From NCBI GenBank assembly GCA_030403585.1, contig JAUEPE010000007.1:147292-211291 (forward strand): a stretch of DNA of 64,000 nucleotides, in the 5' to 3' direction. This stretch comes from Frankia sp. RB7 (GTDB taxonomy: Bacteria > Pseudomonadota > Alphaproteobacteria > Rhizobiales > Xanthobacteraceae). The position numbers and the translations under genes were made by a program. The notes under the pieces were generated by a model. The model ran no database searches, was not told where the DNA came from, and saw nothing but the letters and a program-made list of their open reading frames with translations. Positions 49,999 through 59,371 of the stretch are shown here, piece by piece; within the stretch, counting starts at the first letter, position 1, and every line of letters begins with the position of its first letter.

Positions 49999-52304
49999 AA
50001 AGTCCCCGCGACTGTCAGACGAAATGTCAGCGGCTCGACCGGGTGCAGCACGTAGTCCATCACGCCGTTCTGGCAGACCACGGTCGGCGCCACGCCCCCG
50101 GTGCAGAGATTGTAGAGCGTGTCGGTCTTGAGCAGCGAACCATAGGCGTAGGTGATCTGGTTTGCCTGCGTGTTGAAGAGATTGAGCACGTCGAGCTGGA
50201 TGCGCCAGCCGTTGTCGGCGCGATAGCCGAGGCGGCCGTTGAAGATGCTGGTCGCTGACGAGCGGAACGCATTGTCCTCCGTCAGCGGGCTCGCTGCCAG
50301 ATAGCGCCAGCGCACACCACCGAACCAGCCGGTCTTCTCGCCGAGCGTGATGCCGGCGGAGGCCACCATCGGCGGCGCATTCGGAATGTAGTTGCCGGGC
50401 GCGTTGCCAATCTGCGCCTCCGCATAGCCGGCGAGCGAGGCATAGACTGCCGCCTGGTCGCTGTCGGTGCCGCGAAAGCGCGCATGCGTCATCGCGAGAT
50501 CGGCGTCGATGTCGATCCAGGATCGCGGCCGGTAGTGGTTGGTCCATTCGAAACCGTAACGGCGGCTGGCCCGCGTCGCCTCGGTGTCGCCGGCGTCGCC
50601 CGAGAACAGGATCTCGGAATCCTGGTCGAGGATGAAGACGCTGAGCGAGGAGTCGAGGCCGGGAATGATCCTGGTGCGGACACCGACCTCGGCGCCCCGT
50701 GTGCGCACCAGCAGCGGCGACGGCGAGAGCTTCGTCGCAGGATCGCTCGGATCTTCCGTCGTGGTCGCGCCGCGCGCGTCGTTCGAATGCATGCCGTAGC
50801 CGGCGCCGAGGAAGAATTCGGTCTGGTTGAACGGGCCGAGTACCATCCTGAATTTGGGACTACCGAGCGAGGCATCGACGTGCCCGGAATTGTCAGCATT
50901 GAACAGCGAGGTCACATCGGCAGCGTAATAGTCACCGCGCCAGCCGACGGTGGTCCGGAGCCAGTCGGTCCAGCGCACGGTGTTTTCGGCAAAGATTCCG
51001 ACGCTGCCCTCGCCGACCTTGTCGCTGCGGACGCTGGACAGGAAGCTGCGCTGAAACGTGTTCGAGAGCGCGAGATCGATCGCATCGTAGCGCGACTGCA
51101 GGCCGAAAGAGGTCTGCATCGGCAGGCCCGCGAACGAGCCGTTCAGCGTGCGCGAGATGTTGGCGCCGGCCATCAGGCGGTCGTCGTGCTGGTGAAACTG
51201 GTCGCCGAGCACGGGATCGTTCAGGAAGTCGGTGAAGTTGTTGAAGAGATCGAGCTGGCTCTTCACGACATAGGCGTTGGCCTTCCAGGAACCGAGATCG
51301 TCGCTCTGCGCCACGCGGCCCGACAGCGCGAAGCGATTGGTGTTGCCGCCATCGCTCGGATCTTCCGAGCCGAAGCGATCGATGAAACCGCTGGCGATCG
51401 CGCGCTGCGGCACCTGGTCGGTGGAATTCCACTTGTTGGCATAGGCCATGCCGGTGACGGAGACGCCATCGGTCGCGGTACCCTGGCTGTAACGCAGGAG
51501 GCCGTTGAGCTTGCGCACATTGTCCGGATTGTCCCACGGGCCGTTATAGGTGCCGATCTCGCCGGCCACGAGCAGCGAGCCGTCGCCGACCTTCGCTGAG
51601 TCCATACCGAGCAGGCGGCGATAACCAAAACTGCCGGCAGTGACCTGTGCGAGGCCTTTTTCGGTGCGGTCGATCAGGCCGATATGGATACTGCCGACCG
51701 AGGCAAAATCGCCTTCGTCGGCGAAATACGGGCCCTTGCGCACATCCATCGCGCCGATGGTTTCCGGGATCAGCCAGTTCAGGTCCGCATAGCCCTGGCC
51801 ATGGGCATGGGTGCGCATGTTGACGGGGACGTCGTCGACGGTGATGGCGAGATCGGTGCCGTGGTCGAGATTATAGCCGCGCAAAAAATACTGGTTGGCT
51901 TTGCCCTCGCCGGAATGTTGGGTGACGATCAGCCCCGGTACGGCCTCGAGCGCCTCGCCCGGCCGCGTGAAGGTGCGAGCATTGAGCGCTTCGCCGGAGA
52001 TTGTGAACTCGCTCGCCATGCTCGGCGGACCGTGCGCGCCGGAAGCGATGCTTGTGCCGTCCGCCGCCGGAGCCGGCGCCGGTTGAGCAGCGATGCGCTT
52101 TGGCGTCGCGACCGCTCTGTTGGCGCGGCGGGATGTGGACGGTTTCCTATGACGCGGAGCCTCGCCACCGGAGACATCGACTGGCGGCAATTGCTGCGCG
52201 GGGTTCTGCGCAAAGGCTGCACCACCGTCAGTGAGAAACGCGAGGGCCGAGAGCGCCGTCAACGCGACGGAGCGACGACCGAGATCAAGCCGGCTCGGTC
52301 GCAT
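49995..52304 (-). CDS. TonB-dependent outer-membrane receptor, probably for nickel
   Basis: A receptor of about 769 residues. Signal peptide is SVALTALSALAFLTDGGAAFA; the plug domain includes EALEAVPGLIVTQHSGEGKANQYFLRGYNLDHGTDLAITVDDVPVN (about 130-175), and the beta barrel ends in a terminal Phe (RLTVAGTF). The start ATG at 52304 lies 20 bases inside the end of the NiCoT permease gene, which places both in one operon. A NikR-type operator precedes that operon, so a nickel chelate is the most likely ligand. The receptor type by itself does not name the substrate. Confidence 0.85.
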   Translation of the reverse strand: MRPSRLDLGRRSVALTALSALAFLTDGGAAFAQNPAQQLPPVDVSGGEAPRHRKPSTSRRANRAVATPKRIAAQPAPAPAADGTSIASGAHGPPSMASEFTISGEALNARTFTRPGEALEAVPGLIVTQHSGEGKANQYFLRGYNLDHGTDLAITVDDVPVNMRTHAHGQGYADLNWLIPETIGAMDVRKGPYFADEGDFASVGSIHIGLIDRTEKGLAQVTAGSFGYRRLLGMDSAKVGDGSLLVAGEIGTYNGPWDNPDNVRKLNGLLRYSQGTATDGVSVTGMAYANKWNSTDQVPQRAIASGFIDRFGSEDPSDGGNTNRFALSGRVAQSDDLGSWKANAYVVKSQLDLFNNFTDFLNDPVLGDQFHQHDDRLMAGANISRTLNGSFAGLPMQTSFGLQSRYDAIDLALSNTFQRSFLSSVRSDKVGEGSVGIFAENTVRWTDWLRTTVGWRGDYYAADVTSLFNADNSGHVDASLGSPKFRMVLGPFNQTEFFLGAGYGMHSNDARGATTTEDPSDPATKLSPSPLLVRTRGAEVGVRTRIIPGLDSSLSVFILDQDSEILFSGDAGDTEATRASRRYGFEWTNHYRPRSWIDIDADLAMTHARFRGTDSDQAAVYASLAGYAEAQIGNAPGNYIPNAPPMVASAGITLGEKTGWFGGVRWRYLAASPLTEDNAFRSSATSIFNGRLGYRADNGWRIQLDVLNLFNTQANQITYAYGSLLKTDTLYNLCTGGVAPTVVCQNGVMDYVLHPVEPLTFRLTVAGTF

Positions 52305-53361
52305 CGGCGCATTCCAGAACTTTTGTCGAACCACCGCGCGCGTCGGCAAACATGCGGCGGTAGAGCAGGCTTGAGACGAGCCAGGCGATCACGAACAGCG
52401 CGATCACGGCGAAACCGACATTGGCGAGCGAGTCGTTAAGCGCGTCGACCAGTGCCCACACGCCGCCGGAAAGGCCAAGTCGGTCGGCGATCAGGCCAAG
52501 CGCCTCGATGCCGCCGATGAACAGCGCGACGGCGACGGACGCGCCGGTGATGGTGAGGTTGTACCAGAGCTTTCGCATGGGATCGACGAAGGCCCAGCGA
52601 TAAGCACTCACCATCAGCGACGAGTCGGCCGTGTCGACCAGCGCCATGCCTGAAGCGAACAAAGCCGGGAAGACCAGGATATCGGCGAGCGACGCGCCGC
52701 GCGCGGCTTCGGTGGCGGAGATACTGAGCAGGCCGATCTCGGTCGCGGTGTCGAAGCCGAGCCCGAACAGCAATCCGAGCGGGAACATGTGCCAGGGTTT
52801 TGTCACCAGGCGGAACATCGGGCCGAGCAGGCGTGCGAGAAAGCCGCGATGGGCAAGCAGCGCGTCGAGCGCGGCGGCGTCATGAACACCCTGCTCACGC
52901 GCCACGCGAAACGTCCGCCACAGGCCGGCGAAGATGGCGAGATTAATGGCGGCGATCACCAGCAAAAACAGAGCCGACACCGAGGTGCCAATCAGGCCAC
53001 CAATGTCCCTCAGAAAACTGTCGCCGCCGAGGCTGACCACGCCGAGCGCAAGCAACATGGTCGCAACCACCACCACGCTGGAATGGCCGAGCGCGAAATA
53101 GAGACCGACGCTGCGCGGCGTATCTCCCGCCTGCATCAACTTGCGCACGACATTGTCGATGGCGGCGATGTGATCGGCATCGACGGCGTGACGCAGCCCG
53201 AACACCCAGGCGAGCAGCGCGGTCGCCATCACCGCGGGCCGGCCGCCGAACGCGGCAAAAGCCCAGGCCCATGTGGCCACATTGGCGGCGACTAGCCCGC
53301 CGAACAGCAGCACGGTGGCGGGCTTGGCAGCCCGCAAAGACCATCTCGTCACGACACTCAT
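52285..53361 (-). CDS. Nickel/cobalt permease, NiCoT family
   Basis: A 358-residue inner-membrane permease with eight expected helices. The NiCoT signature in the second helix is RHAVDADHIAAIDN (H-x4-D-H, about residues 55-61), required for metal transport; LGHSSVVVVATM and LFGLGFDTATEIG are the other family motifs. The ATG at 53361 is chosen because the alternative at 53403 would lie within the operator. An exact GTATGA-N16-TCATAC site 28 bases upstream argues for nickel as the physiological metal. Nickel would serve urease or hydrogenase, neither of which is in this window. Confidence 0.9.
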   Translation of the reverse strand: MSVVTRWSLRAAKPATVLLFGGLVAANVATWAWAFAAFGGRPAVMATALLAWVFGLRHAVDADHIAAIDNVVRKLMQAGDTPRSVGLYFALGHSSVVVVATMLLALGVVSLGGDSFLRDIGGLIGTSVSALFLLVIAAINLAIFAGLWRTFRVAREQGVHDAAALDALLAHRGFLARLLGPMFRLVTKPWHMFPLGLLFGLGFDTATEIGLLSISATEAARGASLADILVFPALFASGMALVDTADSSLMVSAYRWAFVDPMRKLWYNLTITGASVAVALFIGGIEALGLIADRLGLSGGVWALVDALNDSLANVGFAVIALFVIAWLVSSLLYRRMFADARGGSTKVLECADATEPA

Positions 53362-53388
53362 TCCGCCGCACGCCTCATTGCGCCAACG

Positions 53389-53416
53389 GTATGATATTTT
53401 CATAGAATGATCATAC
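53389..53416. promoter_or_regulatory. NikR-type operator
   Basis: GTATGA (53389-53394) and TCATAC (53411-53416) separated by exactly 16 bases. This is the Escherichia coli NikR recognition sequence in both half-sites and spacing. It lies just before the NiCoT start, where a nickel-loaded repressor would block transcription. No nikR gene is in the window. Confidence 0.85.
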
Positions 53417-53465
53417 TGACCAGTGCAATCCCGCGCGATCGGGACGATTTTCGTGCATGTCCGCC

Positions 53466-54206
53466 TTACGCCGCCTCGGACCCGCCGAGATAGGCGTCGC
53501 GCACGCGGGGGTCGTCCTTCAGCGTCCGCGCCGAGCCAGACAGCACGATCTTGCCGGTCTGCAGCACATAGGCCTCGTGCGCGATCTCGAGTGCGAGGCT
53601 GGCGTTCTGCTCGACCATAAAGACAGAGACGCCCTCCTGGTTGATGGTACGGATCAGCTCCAGCACGCGGTCGACATAGAGCGGCGACAGGCCCATGGTC
53701 GGCTCGTCCATCACGATCATCCTGGGCCGGCTCATCAGCGCGCGCGCCATCGCGACCATCTGCTGCTCGCCGCCGGACAAGGAGCCCGCGCGTTGCGACA
53801 GCCGCTGGCCGAGCTTGGGAAACAGAGTCAGCATCTTGTCGAGATCCTGCGCGATCGCTTCGCGGCCGTTGCGCACGAAGGCGCCCATCAAAATGTTCTC
53901 GCGGACGCTCATGTCCGCGAACAGCCGCCGCGCCTCCGGGACCGAGGCGATACCGCGGCGAACGATCTGCGGCGTGGTGAGCCCGATCAGCGAGGCGCCG
54001 TCGAACGTCACCTCGCCCGAGCGCGGCTTTACCAGGCCCAGGATGATCTTCATCGTCGTCGATTTGCCGCTGGCGTTGCCGCCGAGCAGGCAGACGATGT
54101 GACCGCGGCCGACCGTGATCGACAGGTCGAAATGCACCTGGGCCTGGCCGTAGAAGGTATTGACGTTCGACAGCGCCAGCAGCGGTTCGGGTGCGCCCGT
54201 CGTCAT
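53466..54206 (-). CDS. livF: Branched-chain amino acid-type ABC transporter ATP-binding protein LivF
   Basis: A 246-residue ABC ATPase. Walker A reads LLGGNASGKSTTMKII, with GGNAS in place of the usual GPNGA; the signature is LSGGEQQMVAMARAL and Walker B is MIVMDEPTMGLSPLYV. LivF pairs with LivG to drive the permease. It overlaps livG by ATGA and is the last gene of its operon. The true substrate of the system is not set by these ATPases. Confidence 0.9.
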   Translation of the reverse strand: MTTGAPEPLLALSNVNTFYGQAQVHFDLSITVGRGHIVCLLGGNASGKSTTMKIILGLVKPRSGEVTFDGASLIGLTTPQIVRRGIASVPEARRLFADMSVRENILMGAFVRNGREAIAQDLDKMLTLFPKLGQRLSQRAGSLSGGEQQMVAMARALMSRPRMIVMDEPTMGLSPLYVDRVLELIRTINQEGVSVFMVEQNASLALEIAHEAYVLQTGKIVLSGSARTLKDDPRVRDAYLGGSEAA

Positions 54207-55051
54207 GCCGCGCTCTCCTGCTCCGCCGTCCCCGACAGGCCGTGGCCGAGATAGGCCTCGACCACCTTGGGATCGTTGCGCACCTCTTCGCCCGGCCCTT
54301 CCGCGATCTTCTGGCCCTCGTCCATGACGATGACCCTGTCGGAGAGGCGCATCACCATCTCCAGCTTGTGCTCGATCAAGAGGATGGTCAGCCCCTCCGC
54401 CTTCAGCTCGGCGACGAGGCCCTGCATCTCCGCAGTCTCGCTCGGGTTCATGCCGGCGGTCGGTTCGTCCAGCAGCAGCAGGCGCGGCTTCAGCGCCAGC
54501 GCGCGCGCGATCTCGACGCGGCGGCGGTTGGCATAGGACAGGCTGTAGGCGGGCTGGTCGATCCGCGGCAGCAGCCGCTCGCCGAAGCGGGAGAGAATGG
54601 CTTTTACTTCCTCACGCAGTCCTTCTTCCTCAGCCTTGACGCTGGAAGAGCGCAGCAACGCCAGCCCCAATTCCAGCAGCGGGCCGATCACCGGCACCGC
54701 CGGCTTGACGGCGCGCAGGCGCGTATGGGCGCCGATCAGGACGTTGTCCATCACGCTGAGATTGCCGAAGACGCGGCCAAGCTGAAAGGTTCGCGCGATA
54801 CCTTGCGCTGCCAACCGCTCCGGAGAAAGCCCGGTAACATCCTTTCCTTCGAGGCTGACAGTGCCAGCATCCGGCCGGTCGAGCCCGGTCACGAGATTGA
54901 ACAGCGTGGTTTTACCGGCGCCGTTCGGGCCGATGATGCTGACGAGCCCGCCCTTGGCGAGATCGAGATCGATGCCGTCGACGGCCGTCAGGCCGCCGAA
55001 GCGGCGGGTCAAGCCGCGCAGGGACAACAGCGGTGCATGCGCCTCCGCCAT
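54203..55051 (-). CDS. livG: Branched-chain amino acid-type ABC transporter ATP-binding protein LivG
   Basis: A 282-residue ABC ATPase with Walker A IGPNGAGKTTLFNLVTG, signature LSYANRRRVEIARAL and Walker B LLLLDEPTAGMNPSE. The LSYANRR form of the signature is typical of LivG in alphaproteobacteria. Its start ATG overlaps the permease stop as TGATG. Confidence 0.92.
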   Translation of the reverse strand: MAEAHAPLLSLRGLTRRFGGLTAVDGIDLDLAKGGLVSIIGPNGAGKTTLFNLVTGLDRPDAGTVSLEGKDVTGLSPERLAAQGIARTFQLGRVFGNLSVMDNVLIGAHTRLRAVKPAVPVIGPLLELGLALLRSSSVKAEEEGLREEVKAILSRFGERLLPRIDQPAYSLSYANRRRVEIARALALKPRLLLLDEPTAGMNPSETAEMQGLVAELKAEGLTILLIEHKLEMVMRLSDRVIVMDEGQKIAEGPGEEVRNDPKVVEAYLGHGLSGTAEQESAA

Positions 55052-56874
55052 CAGATCGTCCCCAACAGGCCCTGCGGCCTGAACCGCACGAGCAACAAGA
55101 GCACGATACCGTAGATCAGGATGCGGTACTCCGCCGCGATCCGGAACACTTCAGGCAGGCCGACCAGTGCGACCGCTCCAACGACGGCGCCGACGACGTT
55201 GCCGAGACCGCCAAGGATCACGACCGTCAGCGCCAGAATGGACTGCTGCGTGTTGAAAGTCTCATGGTTGATGTAGGAATAGAGATGCGCGGCGATACCG
55301 CCGCTGACGCCGGCTGCGAACCCGCCGAAGATGAAGGCCAGCGACTTGTAGCGGTTCAGGCTGAGGCCATAAGCGCGCGCGGCGATGTCGTCGTCGCGGA
55401 TGGCGCGAAAGCTGCGGCCAAGATGCGATGAGAGCAGGCGCGCCTGGAGCAGCGCGAGCAGGACCATCACGGCAAAGCTGAACCAGTACACCGACGTCGG
55501 GCTGGTCAACTCGTAACCGAACAGCGACAGCGGCGGGATGCCGGAGATGCCGATCGGCCCGCGGGTGACGCTTTCCCAGTTCAAAATCACCAGCGACACG
55601 ATCTCGCCGATGGCGAGCGTCGCGATCGAGACGTAATGCCCGCGCAGCCGGAACGACGGCGAGATCAGAATCGTGCCGAGCGCGGCGCTCATCAGGCCGC
55701 CGGCGATGATGGCCAGACCGACGGGAACAGAGAGCGTCAGCGACAGCAGCGCCGACGTATAGGCGCCGATCGCGAGCAGCGCGGCGTGCCCGAGCGAGAC
55801 CTGGCCGATCGTACCCGCGACCAGCGTCAGGCTGAGCGCGAGCATGCCGAGCAGCCAGGCATTGATCAGGGTCTGCAGCACGTAAAAGGACACCGGCAGC
55901 ATCGGCAGGACCCCGAACACTGCGACCGCGACCCACAATGCCCAACGTGGAATGCGCACCGGCCGGCTCGGCGCGATGAAGGTGCCGGTCAGCGGTTCGG
56001 GCGGCGCCTGCCGGGCGCTGGCGAACAGGCCGTTCGGCCGCAGCACCAGCACGACGACCAGCAGCAGGAAAGCGAACAGATTGCGGTAGCTGGTGCCGAA
56101 CACGGCGACGCCGTAGCTCTCGACCAGTCCCAACAGCAGACTGCCGACAACGGCACCAGGCACATTACCGGCGCCACCGACGACTTCCGCGACGACGCCC
56201 TTGAGCGTCGCCTGCAGGCTCATCGCGGTGTCGATCTGGTTGTAGTACATGCCGACCAACAGGCCGGAGACGCCGCCGAGCGCAGCCGCAATGCCGAATA
56301 CCGCCTGATTGACCCGGTTGACATCGACGCCCATCTGCATCGCGGCGTCGCGGTCCTGCGAGGCCGCGCGCACCGCCCAGCCGAGCTTGCTGTAGCGCAG
56401 GAACACGAACAGCAGTAGCGCGCTGGAGATGCCGACGCCGGCGATGAGCAGATCAAGCGGGCCGATCGTGCCGCCGCCGACCTGGAAGCGCACGTCCGGC
56501 AATTGGCTCGGCAGCGCGCGCGGATTGGGCGAGAAGGTCAGCATGACGAGCTGATCGAGCACGAAGCTGATGCCGATCGTCGCCAGCAGCGGCGCGATGC
56601 GCACGGAGTTCTGCAGCGGCCGCAGGCCGAACCGCTCGATGATCAGCCCGACCAGCGCCGCCACCATCGCAACGAAGATGATGGTGAGCGGCAGCGGCGT
56701 ATGCAGCTGCACCACCGCGACCCAGCCGATATAGGCGCCGACGAGATAGATCGACCCCTGCGCAAAATTGATCAGCCGGCTGACGCCGAAGATCAGCGCG
56801 AGCCCGACTGCAACGAGGGCGTAGACATTGCCGACGATCAGCCCGTTGATGGTGTAGTCGAGCCAGGAAGACAC
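55051..56874 (-). CDS. Fused LivH-LivM permease
   Basis: A 607-residue protein fusing the two permease subunits that are normally separate. The N-terminal half (about 1-290) has LivH traits: [41 protein letters not shown] and [41 protein letters not shown]. The C-terminal half (from about 310) is Liv[25 protein letters not shown] and [47 protein letters not shown] blocks. The fusion is in one frame with no sign of error. Such fusions are known in alphaproteobacteria. Confidence 0.9.
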   Translation of the reverse strand: MSSWLDYTINGLIVGNVYALVAVGLALIFGVSRLINFAQGSIYLVGAYIGWVAVVQLHTPLPLTIIFVAMVAALVGLIIERFGLRPLQNSVRIAPLLATIGISFVLDQLVMLTFSPNPRALPSQLPDVRFQVGGGTIGPLDLLIAGVGISSALLLFVFLRYSKLGWAVRAASQDRDAAMQMGVDVNRVNQAVFGIAAALGGVSGLLVGMYYNQIDTAMSLQATLKGVVAEVVGGAGNVPGAVVGSLLLGLVESYGVAVFGTSYRNLFAFLLLVVVLVLRPNGLFASARQAPPEPLTGTFIAPSRPVRIPRWALWVAVAVFGVLPMLPVSFYVLQTLINAWLLGMLALSLTLVAGTIGQVSLGHAALLAIGAYTSALLSLTLSVPVGLAIIAGGLMSAALGTILISPSFRLRGHYVSIATLAIGEIVSLVILNWESVTRGPIGISGIPPLSLFGYELTSPTSVYWFSFAVMVLLALLQARLLSSHLGRSFRAIRDDDIAARAYGLSLNRYKSLAFIFGGFAAGVSGGIAAHLYSYINHETFNTQQSILALTVVILGGLGNVVGAVVGAVALVGLPEVFRIAAEYRILIYGIVLLLLVRFRPQGLLGTI

Positions 56875-56927
56875 GCGATGGTCCCAATCAGAGAAAAGCG
56901 GCCGAGGCTGGCGCCCCGGCCATCATG

Positions 56928-58085
56928 TCAGGTCGGCTTGCCGTCCCAAAGCGCGAACTGGCCCTTGCGCACGACGAGCTCGGCGTTCATCGCACCCTTG
57001 ACGCGGCGGCTGGCGACGTCGAACGTCGCGGTGCCGAAAATGACGCTCGGAACGTCCTTGACCTTGGTGAAGGCATCGCGGATCGCCTTGCGATCGGTTC
57101 CGCCGATCTTCACCACGGCAGCCGCCATGTTCATCGCGTCATAGGCGTAGGCGTTGAAAGCGTCGGGCTCCAGCCCGTTGTACTTCTTCTTGAAGCCGGC
57201 GATGAATTTCTGCACCTCGGGACGCGGATCCTCCGGAAAGTACCTCGTGCCGACATGGACGTCCTCGACGGCGTCGCCGCCGAGCTCGATGAATTTCGGC
57301 GAGTAGACCGAGCTCGCAGCGCAGATCACCTGCTTCAGCCCGACCTGCCGCGCCTGACGAGCGATCAGCGCACCGTCGGAATAGTAGGAGATCAGGACCA
57401 GCCCGTCCGGATTGGCGTCGCGCACGCGGACCAGGGTGGAGCGGAAGTCGCGCTCCTCGGCGATGTAGCCTTCGGTGATGGCGATCTCCGCACCATATTC
57501 CTTGGCGGCGTTATTGAAATAGTCGCGGCTGGTGCGGCCCCAATCGGTGTTGAGGTGCAGCACCGCGAGCTTCTTCAGCCCAAGCTTCTTCACCGCATAG
57601 GCCGCCAGCAGCGGCTGCTCGTCGGCCTGGCTCACCGAGGTGCTCCACATGAAGTCGCCGCCCTTGGTGAAGTCAGGGTGCGAATTGGTGAAGCCGAACT
57701 GCACGAGGCCGCCGCGCTGATAGATCGGCGAGGCCGCCATCGAGGCGGGGCTGGAGAAATCGCCGAGCTCCAGGACAATCTTGGGATCAGAGACGAACTT
57801 TTGCGCGATCGCGACCGATTGCCGCGGATCGCTCTGGCTGTCCTCGAATTGATAGGCGAGCTTGCGGCCGTTGATGCCGCCGCCGGCCAGGATATCGTCG
57901 AGCGCGAGGTCAAAACCCTGCTTCCATTGCGTGCCATATTGCGCGTTCGGCCCCGTGAGGGGACCGCTGACGCCGAGCAGGATCGGGTCTGCGGTGTCAG
58001 CGAACGCAGCACGCGAGAGTGATGTTCCCGCGATTGCGGCGGCGAGCGAGCCCTTCACCAGGGTTCGGCGATTGATGTTGCTCAT
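56928..58085 (-). CDS. Periplasmic substrate-binding protein, LivK-like
   Basis: A binding protein of about 385 residues of the Leu/Ile/Val type. The N-terminal signal (NRRTLVKGSLAAAIAGTSLSRAAFA) has an RR pair near Tat type. The mature start DPILLGVSGPLTGPNAQYG, GGGINGRKLAYQFEDSQSDP and later the VFAGYSVYSPKFIELGG region agree with the family. Ligands of this family range from amino acids to aromatic acids and amides. It lies 53 bases before the permease gene and after the AhpD-like gene, within one operon. Confidence 0.88.
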   Translation of the reverse strand: MSNINRRTLVKGSLAAAIAGTSLSRAAFADTADPILLGVSGPLTGPNAQYGTQWKQGFDLALDDILAGGGINGRKLAYQFEDSQSDPRQSVAIAQKFVSDPKIVLELGDFSSPASMAASPIYQRGGLVQFGFTNSHPDFTKGGDFMWSTSVSQADEQPLLAAYAVKKLGLKKLAVLHLNTDWGRTSRDYFNNAAKEYGAEIAITEGYIAEERDFRSTLVRVRDANPDGLVLISYYSDGALIARQARQVGLKQVICAASSVYSPKFIELGGDAVEDVHVGTRYFPEDPRPEVQKFIAGFKKKYNGLEPDAFNAYAYDAMNMAAAVVKIGGTDRKAIRDAFTKVKDVPSVIFGTATFDVASRRVKGAMNAELVVRKGQFALWDGKPT

Positions 58086-58147
58086 GCACGGCTCCATCCA
58101 GTCAGGTGTTACAAACAAAGCAGCAATTCTTGTGCCGGTGAGATTGC

Positions 58148-58726
58148 CTATTTCGAGGGCTCACCGAGCGACAACATCAGCCGGTTCGCCCAGTTGAAGA
58201 ACGAGGCGCCGTTGATGACGTCGACGATCTCGGCATCGTCGAGGCCCGCACTGCGCAGCTCCGCGATATTATCAGGACCAAACTCGATCGGCGTCGACGC
58301 TAGCGCCACCGAGGCCTTGACCACGGCGTTCCAGCGCTCGCCGAGATCGGCATTGACGCCTTCGTCGAGCAGCTTCTGCACGTCCTCACGGCGCTTGGAA
58401 TAGGTGCTGGCGAAGCGCGCATGCACCGAGGCGCAATAGATGCAGCCGTTGTAGCGCGAGGTCGCCGCCGCCGCGAGCTCACGCTCGGCGCGGGGCAGGC
58501 CGTCGGCGACGTTGTAGAAGATGTCCTTGTCGGTCTTGGTGCGGGCTTCCAGCACCTCGGGATCGCGCACCAGCAGGCGGAAATATTCCGACTTGGCGCG
58601 GGCGCGATCGACCAAACCAGCGTAGTGCCGCTGGGTCAGTTCGGCCTCAGGCAGCGGCTCGATCCAGGAGACCCAACCGAGTTCATCCTGCGTGAAGACG
58701 ACGGGTGGATTGACGGTGGCGCTCAT
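58148..58726 (-). CDS. AhpD-fold alkylhydroperoxidase domain protein (Avi_7169-like)
   Basis: A 192-residue protein of the carboxymuconolactone decarboxylase/AhpD superfamily. The redox motif is YNGCIYCASVHARF (Cys-x2-Cys, about 95-98, then His). It resembles the group found together with a second CMD protein and an FMN-dependent luciferase-like monooxygenase, here exactly the next two genes upstream. Its reaction in that set is not known. It lies 14 bases after the CMD gene. Confidence 0.82.
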   Translation of the reverse strand: MSATVNPPVVFTQDELGWVSWIEPLPEAELTQRHYAGLVDRARAKSEYFRLLVRDPEVLEARTKTDKDIFYNVADGLPRAERELAAAATSRYNGCIYCASVHARFASTYSKRREDVQKLLDEGVNADLGERWNAVVKASVALASTPIEFGPDNIAELRSAGLDDAEIVDVINGASFFNWANRLMLSLGEPSK

Positions 58727-58740
58727 GATGCAGCCTCCTC

Positions 58741-59343
58741 TTATGCGTTCGCTGCGGCGAGCGTGCGCAAGCCGCTGACGACCCGCACCTGAAACGACAG
58801 GAACGCGACGAGTTGAGAGACCGTGACGATGCCGGTGTTCGACCAGCCGGCGGCCAGCAACGCCTTCATGTCGGTGGACGCCGCATCGCGCGGTCGGAAC
58901 ACCAGAAGATGCGCATGCTCGAACGCTGCGACGAACCGGGTGCCGAGAACGGATTTGCTCGCCGCACTCACGCGATAGATCAAACCGGCCGTGTTCTCGA
59001 CCGACAGCGGACCTGAAGGAAACGAGCCATACGGCCCCGAAGTCTTGCCCCGCGCGATTTCGGCCTCGATCGCTTCAAGCAGAGCTGCGCCACCCGCGGT
59101 CGCCGCTAACTTCTCGCGATAGAAGGTGGCAACGGGGGACTCGCCATGGAGCCCGGTCACGAAGGCCGCGACCGCAGCGCGCTCCAAAAGCGAGACCTCG
59201 CCGACGTCGACCGGCGCGAACAAAGAGAGATAGCTCTTTTGCGCGTTGTCGCGCGCCTGCAGGCGCCGTGCGCGGATGGTATCCAGCGCCGATCCCGGCT
59301 TGATTCCGGCGAGCGTGTCGATGATGTCAGGGGTACTCATCAT
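58741..59343 (-). CDS. CMD-domain protein (Avi_7170-like)
   Basis: A 200-residue protein with a CMD/AhpD-related fold but without a Cys-x2-Cys motif. Recognisable parts are STPDIIDTLAGIKPGSALDTIRARRLQARDNAQKSYLSLFAP and LERAAVAAFVTGLHG at the N-terminus and STDMKALLAAGWSNTGIVTVSQLVAFLSFQVRVVSGL at the C-terminus. Genes of this group accompany the AhpD-like partner and a monooxygenase. The start is either of two adjacent ATGs at 59343 and 59340. It is 28 bases after the monooxygenase. Confidence 0.78.
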   Translation of the reverse strand: MMSTPDIIDTLAGIKPGSALDTIRARRLQARDNAQKSYLSLFAPVDVGEVSLLERAAVAAFVTGLHGESPVATFYREKLAATAGGAALLEAIEAEIARGKTSGPYGSFPSGPLSVENTAGLIYRVSAASKSVLGTRFVAAFEHAHLLVFRPRDAASTDMKALLAAGWSNTGIVTVSQLVAFLSFQVRVVSGLRTLAAANA

Positions 59344-59371
59344 AAGGCCTCGTACAATCCAAAAATCCCGG

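Noticed and set aside
48184..50547. A 787-codon open frame on the minus strand across the HerA-like gene
   Set aside because: Composition is that of an antisense frame and it overlaps clear Walker motifs on the other strand and the end of the TonB receptor gene.
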